In this document: in pieces, positions 52,835 to 61,525 of the stretch | Layout: every line of letters begins with the position of its first letter | How positions within the stretch are numbered: position 1 is the first letter of the stretch | Assembly: GCA_963708235.1 (NCBI GenBank) | Contig: OY970200.1 | Span: 1,302,001-1,366,000 of the forward strand | Source of the DNA: G963708235 sp963708235 | GTDB taxonomy: Bacteria > Actinomycetota > Acidimicrobiia > Spongiisociales > UBA5794 | Direction: 5' to 3' | Length of the DNA: 64,000 nt | The notes under the pieces: model-generated | What the model was told of the DNA's origin: nothing | Database searches by the model: none | Seen by the model: only the letters and a program-made list of their open reading frames with translations | Position numbers and translations under genes: made by a program

Positions 52835-55800
52835 TCATCCGGTGCGGCGGCGGGGCTCGGTGGCCCGCCACGACAACCCCCGGTATCCGGGGGCGAACCC
52901 GGCCTCGCCCAGAGCGAGACCGAGACCGGTGGCGGTGGCCGGGTCGCCGTCGATCTGGTCGACCGAGAAGCTGCGCTCCCCGCGGCTCCGCGGTCGCTGC
53001 GCCAGTTGGACCAGCCCCGCCACCGCCGCCGCCGGGTCGTCCCCGAAGCCGAGCACCCGCTTCCCGCCGCGGTCGACCCACGCCGCCAGCACCCCGTCGT
53101 CGAGTACCACATGGGCGCCGCTGCGCCGTGCCGGGCGGAGTCCGCTCGGGTGGGCGGGCCAGGGGAGGGCGGCGCCGTAGGCGTTGGCGGGATCGGCGGC
53201 GGCAAGAACCTGCACCCCACCCCCGACACCGGCATCCACACCCCCTCGCAGCCGGTCGACGGCGCCGGGGAGCGCAAACTGAGATCCACCCTGCCCTTCG
53301 ATGAAGTAGCCGCGTCGCACCCCGCCCACATCCTCCATCGTGGCCAGCACCGGGTAGAGACCGCTGAAGCCTCCGGGGACCGACTCGGCGAGCACGCCAT
53401 CGCGGGTGACGATGCCGTGGCGCTCCAGCATCTGTTCGGCCACGGCGGTGGCCCGCTGCTCCGGGGTCACCGGACCGGCAGCGGTGCGGAGATCGTCGAC
53501 CAGATACCAACGACCGCTCACCGATGGGGGGCTTGCCGACGGGAGCGCGGGACCGCCGCGCTTCGAAGACGGTCCCCGTCGCCCACCGGCCGGTGTGCCG
53601 GAGAGCATTGCCCGCAGCGGGGCCATGGTGTCGTTGGTCACCTCCCCGGACCAGACCAGATCCCACACCGCCTCCACGACCGCCCCGGGGTCCCCGCCAC
53701 CGGCGGCCCGATAGAGCTCGGGGAAGAACGAGGCGCCCCGCTCGGCCAGGTGGCGACGGATCGCCTGGTGGATCGGCGTATCCGGGAGTTCGGCACCGGT
53801 CCCGGCAAGCAGAAGGGTCACATGGGTGCGGCGGAACAATGCCACCTTGCCGTTGCGGCTTCCCAGCGACCCCTGCCCGATCCAGACCACCTCACCCGAA
53901 GCCAGCAGCAGATCGAGCATCGCCGGTTCATACCCGAGCCGGGCGGGAAGGATCTCACGCTCCAGATCGGCGGCGGGGACCACGGCCCCCTGGAGACGAC
54001 GGATGGCGTCGGTGAGCCGCACCTGCGCCGTCCCTGCGCCGGACCGTCCCCTGGCGGGCTCGATGCCGTGCCATGCCGGGAGAAAGCGCGCCAGCAGATG
54101 GGGTTCGACCGCCTCGATCTCCGAACGGAGGGCGGCGAGCGTGCGGCGACGCACCCGCCGCAGCACGTCGGCCTCGATCCATTCGGTGCCGGTGCCCCCG
54201 GGACGGAACGCCCCTTCGTGGACACGCCCGGTGCCGGCCAACCGACGCAGCACCTCGGCGACGGCGGCGACCGGCAACCCCAGTGCGGTTGCGGCCTCGT
54301 CGACATGGAACGGTCCATGGGTCCGGGCGTACCGCCCGACCACGTCACCGAGCGGGTCGGCGACCGGTTCCAGCAGGCTGGGGGGGACCCAGGCCGGCGG
54401 CGAGGCGCCGAGCGCATCGCGGAGTCGGGCGACATCCTCGATCGTCGCCAGATGGTCGACACCGCCGAGCCGGACGGTGACGATGCGACGCGACGCCGTC
54501 AGCTGCTCCAACCAGGGCTCCGGGCCGGGCGGCAGACACCGGGCGGCGACGGCCTCCGGGGTCAGCGGCCCGAGGTCGCGCAGCAGATCGTGGAGCTGGT
54601 CGGCGGAACCGGCTTTTCGTTCCGGGGTGAGGCGCTGCAGCTCCGCTTCGACGTCGCCGATGACCTCGGCGTCGAGCAGGTCGCGGAACTGGGGGTCGCC
54701 GAGCAGTTCGGCGAGCAGGCGGCGGTCGAGCGTCAGCGCCGCCGCACGCGTCTCGGCGACCGGGGCGTCGTACTCGTACATGAAGGAGGCGATGAACTCG
54801 AACATCAGCGACGAGGCGAACGGGCTGGGACCGTCCAGTTCGACCTCGACGATCCGGGTCCGTCGTGCGGCAATGTCGCCGAGCACCTCGATCAGCGCCG
54901 GGACGTCGAAATGATCCTGGAGGATCTCGCGGTACGTCTCCAGCACGATCGGGAACGCCGGGTACCGCTTGGCGATCTCGAGCAGCCCAGCCGCCTTGCG
55001 GCGTTGCAGCCACAAGGGCGTCCGGCTCCCCGGCCGGCGGCGGGGGAGCAGCAGGGCCCGTGCCGCCGACTCCCGGAACCGCGAGGTGAACAGCGCCGAG
55101 TCGGCCACCTCCTCGACCAGGAGATCGTCGACCTCGTCGGGGGCGAGCAGGAGTTCGTTCGGCGGGGGTGGCTCGTCCACATCGGGGAACCGGAACACGA
55201 TCCCGTCGTCGGACCAGATGACGTCGACCTCGCTGCCGATGGCGGCTCGGAGCCGGTGCCGGGCGGCCAGCGCCCACGGGGCGTGGACCCGCGCCCCGAA
55301 TGGGGAGAGCACCACCATCCGCCAGTCACCGATCTCGTCGCGGAACCGCTCGATGACGATGGTGCGATCGGTCGGAAGCGCCCCGGTGGCCTCACGTTCC
55401 TCGGTGACGAAGGCGATCAGGTTGTCGGCGGCCCAGCCATCGAGTCGGTATCTCCCGGTGAGGGCGGCGTGTGCTTCCCCGGCGGGCATCGACCCGATGG
55501 TGCGGACGAACTCGCCGACGGCTCGACCCAACTCGAGAGGGCGTCCGGGGGAGTCACCGTGCCAGAACGGCATCTTGCCTGCCGACTCCCCGGGGGCCGG
55601 GGTCACCACCACCCGGTCATGGGTGATCTCGCTGATCCGCCACGAGGTCGAGCCCAACACGAACACGTCACCGGGGCGGCTCTCGTACACCATCTCCTCG
55701 TCGAGTTCCCCGACCCGACCGCCCTCGGGCAGGGTCACCGTGTACAGCCCGCGATCGGGGATGGTCCCGGCGTTGGTCACGGCCAGCAACTGGGCGTTGC

Positions 55801-57373
55801 CCCTTCCCTCCAGCGTCCCCGAGACCCGGTCCCAGACCACACGGGGACGAAGCTCGGAGAACTCGTCGGACGGATAGCGACCGGCCAGCATGTCGAGCAC
55901 CGCATCGAAGGCGCCGCGGGTCAGATCGCGGTACGGTCCGGCGCCACGCACCAGGGCGTAGAGATCGTCGACCTGGCGAGGTCGGCGGGCCACACAGGCC
56001 ACGAGCTGTTGGGCGAGGACGTCGAGGGCGTTGGCGGGGATGCGGGTCGGCTCGATGGCCCCGGCGTTCATGCGGTCGACCACCACCGCCGATTCCAGCA
56101 GATCGCCGCGGTGTTTCGGGAACACCTTTCCCACCGATGGCGCCCCCACCTGGTGTCCGGCGCGACCCACCCGTTGCAGCCCCCGGGCCACCGAGCCAGG
56201 GGATTCCACCATGACCACCAGATCGATCGTCGCCATGTCGATCCCCAGCTCGAGCGTCGAGGTGGCGACCACGCCGCGCAGGCTGCCCTCTTTGAGCCGG
56301 TTCTCGATCTCCAACCGCTGGGTGCGGGAGACCGAGCCGTGGTGTGCCTGCACCAGTTCCTCGCCGGCAAGCTGGTTGAGCTCCCCGGCGAGCCGTTCCG
56401 CCAGCCCGCGGCTGTTGACGAACAGCAGCGTGGAGCGGTTCGCCAGCACCAGTTCGAGCAACCTCGGATAGACGGCAGGCCAGATCGAGCGGCGGGCCGG
56501 GTCCTGGAGCTCCGGCTGATCGGGGTCTGGCTGCCGGGTGTCAGGATTCTCGGCGTCGCGGTCGGTGGGGGTCTCCTCGGGGCGGGTCATGTCGGCGACC
56601 GGGACCACGATCTGGACATCGAGCTGTTTCTCCCACGGGGCATCGACCACGGTGACCGGGCGGGGCCGCCATGACATCGGGCCCGGGTCGCCCGGCTCGC
56701 CGGCGGCGGTTCCCCCGCCGAGGAAGGCGGCGATCTGGTCGAGAGGGCGCTGGGTGGCGGAGAGACCGATCCGCTGCGGGGGAGTGGTGGTGATCTCGGT
56801 GAGGCGTTCCATGGTGAGTGAGAGATGTGACCCACGCTTGGATCCGGCGACGGAGTGGATCTCGTCGACGATGACCCACCGCACGCTCTCCAGGATCTCC
56901 GCCACCTGCGAGGTGAGCATCAGGAACAGCGATTCGGGGGTGGTGATCAGGATGTCGGGAGGGTGGCGATGGATTGCCTGACGGTCGCGGGCCGGGGTGT
57001 CGCCGGTGCGCATCGCCACCGTGATCTCAGGAACCGTGATCCCGAGCCTGGCGGCGGCGACCCCGATCCCGGCGAGCGGGGACCGCAGGTTGCGCTCGAT
57101 GTCGTAGGCGAGGGCCTTCATCGGCGAGACGTAGAGCACCCGGCACCGCCGCCGTTCCTCCGGGACCGGTTCGGCGGCGACCCTGTCGATCGCCCACAGG
57201 AACGCCGCCAGCGTCTTCCCCGACCCGGTGGGGGCGTGGATCAGTGTGTGGTCCCCCCGCCCGATCGCCTCCCAACCGAGCAGCTGGGCGTCGGTGGGGG
57301 CGGCGAAGGTCGATGCAAACCACGAGCGCGTCGGGGCACTGAACCGGTCGAGGACAGAGGGGTCACTGCTCAC
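52835..57373 (-). CDS. lhr: Lhr-type large ATP-dependent DNA helicase
   Basis: A 1512-residue 3'-5' helicase for DNA repair. The helicase core has the Q-motif region, Walker A HAPTGSGKTLAAF near residue 45, Walker B VIVDEIHSVAGSKRG near 170, SATQRP (motif III), FVNSRGLAERLAGELN and the QRVGRAGH motif VI near 400. The long C-terminal part contains the Lhr core winged helix and the family tail. Length and order match actinobacterial Lhr. GTG 57373 lies six bases after TACGCT, leaderless. Nei lies just downstream; co-expression for oxidative or alkylation damage repair is plausible. Confidence 0.95.
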   Translation of the reverse strand: MSSDPSVLDRFSAPTRSWFASTFAAPTDAQLLGWEAIGRGDHTLIHAPTGSGKTLAAFLWAIDRVAAEPVPEERRRCRVLYVSPMKALAYDIERNLRSPLAGIGVAAARLGITVPEITVAMRTGDTPARDRQAIHRHPPDILITTPESLFLMLTSQVAEILESVRWVIVDEIHSVAGSKRGSHLSLTMERLTEITTTPPQRIGLSATQRPLDQIAAFLGGGTAAGEPGDPGPMSWRPRPVTVVDAPWEKQLDVQIVVPVADMTRPEETPTDRDAENPDTRQPDPDQPELQDPARRSIWPAVYPRLLELVLANRSTLLFVNSRGLAERLAGELNQLAGEELVQAHHGSVSRTQRLEIENRLKEGSLRGVVATSTLELGIDMATIDLVVMVESPGSVARGLQRVGRAGHQVGAPSVGKVFPKHRGDLLESAVVVDRMNAGAIEPTRIPANALDVLAQQLVACVARRPRQVDDLYALVRGAGPYRDLTRGAFDAVLDMLAGRYPSDEFSELRPRVVWDRVSGTLEGRGNAQLLAVTNAGTIPDRGLYTVTLPEGGRVGELDEEMVYESRPGDVFVLGSTSWRISEITHDRVVVTPAPGESAGKMPFWHGDSPGRPLELGRAVGEFVRTIGSMPAGEAHAALTGRYRLDGWAADNLIAFVTEEREATGALPTDRTIVIERFRDEIGDWRMVVLSPFGARVHAPWALAARHRLRAAIGSEVDVIWSDDGIVFRFPDVDEPPPPNELLLAPDEVDDLLVEEVADSALFTSRFRESAARALLLPRRRPGSRTPLWLQRRKAAGLLEIAKRYPAFPIVLETYREILQDHFDVPALIEVLGDIAARRTRIVEVELDGPSPFASSLMFEFIASFMYEYDAPVAETRAAALTLDRRLLAELLGDPQFRDLLDAEVIGDVEAELQRLTPERKAGSADQLHDLLRDLGPLTPEAVAARCLPPGPEPWLEQLTASRRIVTVRLGGVDHLATIEDVARLRDALGASPPAWVPPSLLEPVADPLGDVVGRYARTHGPFHVDEAATALGLPVAAVAEVLRRLAGTGRVHEGAFRPGGTGTEWIEADVLRRVRRRTLAALRSEIEAVEPHLLARFLPAWHGIEPARGRSGAGTAQVRLTDAIRRLQGAVVPAADLEREILPARLGYEPAMLDLLLASGEVVWIGQGSLGSRNGKVALFRRTHVTLLLAGTGAELPDTPIHQAIRRHLAERGASFFPELYRAAGGGDPGAVVEAVWDLVWSGEVTNDTMAPLRAMLSGTPAGGRRGPSSKRGGPALPSASPPSVSGRWYLVDDLRTAAGPVTPEQRATAVAEQMLERHGIVTRDGVLAESVPGGFSGLYPVLATMEDVGGVRRGYFIEGQGGSQFALPGAVDRLRGGVDAGVGGGVQVLAAADPANAYGAALPWPAHPSGLRPARRSGAHVVLDDGVLAAWVDRGGKRVLGFGDDPAAAVAGLVQLAQRPRSRGERSFSVDQIDGDPATATGLGLALGEAGFAPGYRGLSWRATEPRRRTG

Positions 57374-57496
57374 CCGGTCAGCGTACCCACGGGCAGTGAC
57401 ATGAATGCCCGGGCACGCCGGTTCAGGCGGAGATATCGGGGCGGCAGTGCCGCAACGACCGGTCGCTCTGCTCCGACATGGCGGCGGAGCCGGGGG

Positions 57497-57988
57497 TCAC
57501 TGGTGAGGCAGCTCGGCGAACCGCCGCCGGGCGCTCTCGACCTCGGCCTCGGCGGCGGCGACCCCGTCCCAGCTCCCCACCTCGGTGCTCTTGGCCGGTT
57601 CCAGCGCCTTGTAGACCTCGAAGAAGTGGGCGATCTCGTGGCGGAGGTGGGGCTGCATGTCACTGAGATCGTGGATGTACTCCCAACGGGCGTCGGTGGA
57701 GGGGACACACAGCAACTTGGCGTCGGGCCCGGCCTCGTCGCGCATCCAGAACACCCCGATCGGTCGGGCATGGATGTGACATCCGGGGACGGTGGGCTCG
57801 TCGAGCATCACCAGGGCGTCGAGCGGGTCGCCGTCCTCGGCGAGGGTGTCGGGGACGAACCCGTAGTCGGCGGGATACGAGGTTGCGGTGAAGAGGTGGC
57901 GGTCCAGCCAGATCGCCCCCGTGTGATGGTCGATCTCGTACTTGTTGCGGGATCCCTTGGGGATCTCCACCACCACCTCGATCTCCAT
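57497..57988 (-). CDS. ppa: Inorganic pyrophosphatase (family I)
   Basis: Hydrolyses pyrophosphate and drives biosynthesis. 163 residues, standard for actinobacteria: EIPKGSRNKYEIDHHTG, YPADYGFVPDTLAEDGDPLDALV (metal-binding aspartates) and ARPIGVFWMRDEAGPDAKLLCVP. ATG 57988 has GGAGG six bases upstream; an in-frame start at 58021 is not preferred. 342 bases without a gene lie upstream. Confidence 0.96.
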   Translation of the reverse strand: MEIEVVVEIPKGSRNKYEIDHHTGAIWLDRHLFTATSYPADYGFVPDTLAEDGDPLDALVMLDEPTVPGCHIHARPIGVFWMRDEAGPDAKLLCVPSTDARWEYIHDLSDMQPHLRHEIAHFFEVYKALEPAKSTEVGSWDGVAAAEAEVESARRRFAELPHQ

Positions 57989-58330
57989 GTCCTGCCTCCG
58001 TCTGCGCAGCCGCGTCGCCATTCGCTCCGATTCAAGCGCACCGGCGGGGGAACCGCGTCGTCCGGTCTGCCCGGTCGACCCGTTGGATGACCGAACCGGT
58101 TCCGTGCCGGGTTACGACGAGGTGGCGTCGCGTGAATGACAAAATCGTCTTACCCGCGGTCCCTACATAAGCCGTTGAGGGGGTGGAGGATCGGGTCCGA
58201 GGGATTGTTTTCGCGTTCCTGATCAGGCCCCGGCAACATTCGATGTGAGGTCGAGAGTTGCGGGTGGCGACGGGGGCGGCCGACCTCGGCAGTTGCGGTC
58301 GCCGGCGGGAACCGGACTACCGTCGACGCC
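57989..58330. other. 342-base gap between ppa and the 58331 gene
   Basis: Divergent promoter region. TACCGT at 58317-58322 lies seven bases before the ATG at 58331. The ppa side has a possible TAACCC on the minus strand. The stretch 58137-58215 is locally AT-richer than its surroundings (ACAAAATCGTCTTA, GGGATTGTTTTCGCG). I see no riboswitch, tRNA or clear hairpin. Confidence 0.4.
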
Positions 58331-58981
58331 ATGGACATCGCCGTCAATCTGGTCGAGGGCTATCTGAGGATCACCGGCTATCTCACGCTCAGCGAGTACG
58401 AGGTGCAGCACCGGGATCCGCAGGGTCGCTACAAGAGCGTCACCGACGTCGATGTGATGGGGGTCCGGATGCCGGGCGCCACCTACATCGGCGATCCGCA
58501 CACCCCCCAGGACTGTGCCCTGGTCCATCTGGTCGATCCGGTCCTCGGGCTCGAGGAGGACACGGTCGATGTGATCATCGGCGAGGTGAAGCAGGGCGCC
58601 GCCGAACTCAATGCCGGGATCAGAGACCATGCCGTGCTCCACTCGATGCTGCGCAGGGTGGCCTGGCTCTATGCCGAACCGATCGAGGATGTGGTCGCCG
58701 GGCTGCAGAGCGGAGAGACCCACCACTCACCCGCCAAGGGCGAGGGGGCGATCCGGACCCGGCTGGTGGCGTTCGGTCGCAGCGAATACAGCAACGAGAA
58801 CGTGATCTCGCTGAGCCACGTCATCTCCACCATGCTCGGGTTCTTCGAGACCTACGAGGAGGCGTTCCGGCCGGTCCAGTTCCGTGAGCCCGCCCCCGCA
58901 TTCCTCCGGCTGCTGCTCAAGAGCGGATTCGATATCGACCACCAGGGTCACATCCGCCCGGGTCGCATCGCCAGGCAGTGA
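58331..58981 (+). CDS. Unknown protein with possible PD-(D/E)XK nuclease-like core
   Basis: A 216-residue soluble protein. The N-terminal part reads NLVEGYLRITGYLTLSEYEV, then SVTDVDVMGVRMPG and, after a loop, VDVIIGEVKQGAAEL. The order Glu...Asp-X-Asp...Glu-X-Lys resembles the catalytic layout of PD-(D/E)XK nucleases, which also use a helix with an early Glu. The C-terminal half is helical (VISTMLGFFETYEEAFRPV). The nuclease idea is inference only; no partner gene is adjacent. Confidence 0.6.
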   Translation: MDIAVNLVEGYLRITGYLTLSEYEVQHRDPQGRYKSVTDVDVMGVRMPGATYIGDPHTPQDCALVHLVDPVLGLEEDTVDVIIGEVKQGAAELNAGIRDHAVLHSMLRRVAWLYAEPIEDVVAGLQSGETHHSPAKGEGAIRTRLVAFGRSEYSNENVISLSHVISTMLGFFETYEEAFRPVQFREPAPAFLRLLLKSGFDIDHQGHIRPGRIARQ

Positions 58982-59008
58982 CGGTGTCGCCGGTGGACCG
59001 GCCTGCCG

Positions 59009-59782
59009 TCAGTAGGTGCGCAGCAGCCGCAGCGCCGCCTCGGCGGCGTCGCCCATCGCCTTGAGCCCGGTGTCGGCGAGATCGAGCCGGTGCACCGACA
59101 CCCGGCAGAACTCCCCGGCCATCCCGCGGATGACGTTGTCGGCATCCTCGGGGCCGAAGACCCAGCGTGCATAACGGGGACCCATCAGCTCGACCCTGAT
59201 ACCGGTCTCGGGGTAGGGCAGACCCGCTTCGGCGAACGCATAGGGCAACATCCGGTGGGCGAGCCAGGCGATGTGGCGGATCCGGGCGGTGTCGACCTCG
59301 GTGTCCTCCTCGTCCTCGACCACCGGGAGGCGGCCCTCCATCGCCACCTTGATGTCCAGCCCGTGCGCCCAGGTCTCCATCAGGCGGATGGTGGCGAACG
59401 CCTTGGCGCTGACCGATCCGCTCGCCGGTCCGATCCAGGCGACCCGGTCATCGGGTTCCATCCGCGACAGGGCGTCGACCACGTCGGCGCGGCCGTTGCG
59501 CCACCACTCGATGACCTCCTGGTACCGCTTGCCCCGTCCCTGGACGATCCCGGACTGGATCAGCGTGTCGAGGTCCGTGGCCCCGGTGGCGGCCACGAAT
59601 TCGGCTCCCCCTTGGATCGCCGATGCGGCGAGGGCCTCGGCGGAGGCGAGGTGGCTGACGGTGTCATGGATGGTCCACCCCTTGGCGGGGGTGGGTCGTT
59701 TCCAGTCCCGTTCATGGATCCGCTGCAGGAACTGATCGAGGGACTGCTGTTCGGCTACGAGGTCGGAGAGAATCTCACGCAT
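59009..59782 (-). CDS. TIGR03084/DinB-fold protein (mycothiol-dependent isomerase-like)
   Basis: A 257-residue protein of the DinB/maleylpyruvate-isomerase superfamily. Metal-binding histidines lie in WTIHDTVSHLASAEALA and in RLMETWAHGLDI, the usual three-histidine site. The C-terminal part (VELMGPRYARWVFGPEDADN) matches TIGR03084. Such proteins often use mycothiol as a cofactor in actinobacteria. ATG 59782 lies nine bases after TACAAT (six plus CAT), so it has an almost leaderless mRNA. The precise reaction is unknown. Confidence 0.82.
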   Translation of the reverse strand: MREILSDLVAEQQSLDQFLQRIHERDWKRPTPAKGWTIHDTVSHLASAEALAASAIQGGAEFVAATGATDLDTLIQSGIVQGRGKRYQEVIEWWRNGRADVVDALSRMEPDDRVAWIGPASGSVSAKAFATIRLMETWAHGLDIKVAMEGRLPVVEDEEDTEVDTARIRHIAWLAHRMLPYAFAEAGLPYPETGIRVELMGPRYARWVFGPEDADNVIRGMAGEFCRVSVHRLDLADTGLKAMGDAAEAALRLLRTY

Positions 59783-59862
59783 ATGGGGGAAATTGTAGGA
59801 GTGTTCGGGGACAGCGCAGCCCGCTGTTGTCGATTTGTCGCTCCAGATTGTCGCACCGGCCG

Positions 59863-60906
59863 TCAGGAGCCTTCGTGGAGGCCGCCCTCGGCGTTGATCT
59901 GGTCCACCATCGCCCGCAGCCGGCCGATGGCGCGGCGGTTGAAGTGGAGCCGGATCCGTGGCAGATCGGGATGGTCGCCGTCGGCGATCTCGCGGTCCGA
60001 CGCCGCCACCTTCTCGATCTGCCCGTCGACGATGATGTCGGCGAATTCCTCGTTCAACGCCGCCAGCAGCGCATCGCTGGGCTCGTGCTTGAGCCGGAGC
60101 ACGAGGCGGCCGTCGACATATCGCTGGCTGTGATAGTTGGCGTAGAAACGCCGGATCTCGTCACACGCCTCGTCCAGATCGGTGGTGTAGAGAAACAGGT
60201 TGCGGTCGTAGGCGGCGATCATCCCCTGGCGTTCCAGGGTGTCGACGAAGTCGAGCCACGCCTCCCAGTACCCGCTCCCGGGCGCCTCGAGCAGGATGAT
60301 CGGGTGCAGATCCGACTTTCCGGTCTGGATCAGCGTCAGCAGCTCGAACGCCTCGTCCTGGGTGCCGAACCCGCCGGGGAAGATCACAAACGCATCCGAC
60401 TCCTTGACGAACATCAGCTTCCGGGTGAAGAAGTACTTGAAGTTGATCAGCCGGCTCTCGTGGATGTACGGGTTGGGCTCGGCCTCGAACGGAAGTCGGA
60501 TGTTGACCCCGAACCCGTAGTCCGACCCGGCGCCGAGGTTCCCGGCTTCCATGATCCCCGGCCCGGCGCCGGTGATCACCATCCACTGGTGGACATCTGC
60601 CATCCGGTTGGCGAAGTCGGCGGCGAGGACATAGTTGGGGTCCTCGGGTGGGGTCCGTGCCGAGCCGTAGATGGTGACCTTGGGGATGGTGCGGTAGCGG
60701 GAGAAGACGAGGAACGAATACCTCATCTCCTTGAGCGAACTGTTCGCCAGCTTGAGATCGCCACGGCTGGTGGCGTCGCGCAGCATCTTGATCCCGCTCA
60801 CCAACATCTCGGCGATCAGGTCCTCGTCGCGCTCGTCGGGTTCGGCTCCACCGGCGACGACGGCGGCGTGGATCAGCTCGCGCGAGCAACCGATCGAGGT
60901 CCCCAC
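59863..60906 (-). CDS. LOG family protein (nucleotide 5'-monophosphate nucleosidase-like)
   Basis: A 347-residue Rossmann-fold protein of the TIGR00730/LOG family. The motif PGGFGTQDEAFELL (PGGXGTXXE) marks the nucleotide-ribose hydrolase site, with ITGAGPGIMEAGNLGAG as phosphate loop. It is longer than minimal LOG proteins, with an N-terminal helical region (RDEDLIAEMLVSGIKMLRD) and a C-terminal extension. Founding members release cytokinin bases from nucleotides; this long actinobacterial form may act on other nucleotides. It starts 21 bases after yajQ ends, so the two are probably one unit. Confidence 0.85.
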   Translation of the reverse strand: MGTSIGCSRELIHAAVVAGGAEPDERDEDLIAEMLVSGIKMLRDATSRGDLKLANSSLKEMRYSFLVFSRYRTIPKVTIYGSARTPPEDPNYVLAADFANRMADVHQWMVITGAGPGIMEAGNLGAGSDYGFGVNIRLPFEAEPNPYIHESRLINFKYFFTRKLMFVKESDAFVIFPGGFGTQDEAFELLTLIQTGKSDLHPIILLEAPGSGYWEAWLDFVDTLERQGMIAAYDRNLFLYTTDLDEACDEIRRFYANYHSQRYVDGRLVLRLKHEPSDALLAALNEEFADIIVDGQIEKVAASDREIADGDHPDLPRIRLHFNRRAIGRLRAMVDQINAEGGLHEGS

Positions 60907-60927
60907 CCAACTCGTAGGGGCGCACCG

Positions 60928-61414
60928 TCAGTCCCTGAAATTGGTGTACTGGAGGGGGATCCGGAAGTCGAGTTCCTTGAGCAGGGCGATCACCTCTTGG
61001 AGATCGTCACGCTTCTTGCCCTGGATCCGGAGCTGATCGCCCTGGACCTGGACCTGGACCTTGAGCTTGCGGTCGCGGATCGTCTTCGACAGCTCCTTGG
61101 CCGCCTCCTGCTCGATCCCCTGCGCCAGGGTGAACTGGGTGCGGACCCGGCCACCGGCGGCGGGTTTGACCTCGCCACCCTGGAGCACCTTCAGCGACAC
61201 CGACCGTTTCACCAGTCGGGTCTTGAGGACGTCGACGGCCGCATCGAGCCGACCCTCGGCGGCGGACTCCACCGTGATCCCGTCGTCCCCGAGCTCGACG
61301 GTGGTGTCGGTGCCCTTGAAGTCGAACCGGTTGGTGATCTCGCGGCACCGCCTGGTCCACGGCGTTGCGCACCTCCTGCATGTCTACCTGGGAAACAACA
61401 TCGAAACTTGGCAT
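60928..61414 (-). CDS. yajQ: YajQ family nucleotide-binding protein, frameshifted
   Basis: Small conserved YajQ protein, reported to bind nucleotides such as cyclic-di-GMP in some bacteria. The first frame gives MPSFDVVSQVDMQEVRNAVDQAV, then an extra base at 61345-61344 (GTGCCGCGAG for GTGCGCGAG) breaks it. The second frame supplies EITNRFDFKGT through VLKTRLVKRSVSLKVLQGG to LLKELDFRIPLQYTNFRD. Repair gives 161 residues, exactly the family length, so a sequencing indel is likely. Its 3' end leads into the LOG gene. Confidence 0.9.
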
Positions 61415-61525
61415 GCCCCAACCCTAGATGGACCGGGCGACACGGGGGAACCGAACGTGTTGCGGGCCCGGCCCATCCCGGGTGCCAGCGGGGGAGGTGG
61501 CCCGGTCCGGTCCTATTCTGCGGGG

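Noticed and set aside
53006..56674. 1222-codon plus-strand open frame antisense to lhr
   Set aside because: His/Gly/Arg-rich shadow typical of antisense to a GC-rich gene; lhr motifs are unambiguous on the other strand.
57989..58330. ppa upstream gap considered as a riboswitch or small RNA
   Set aside because: No known motif or strong hairpin could be found by eye.
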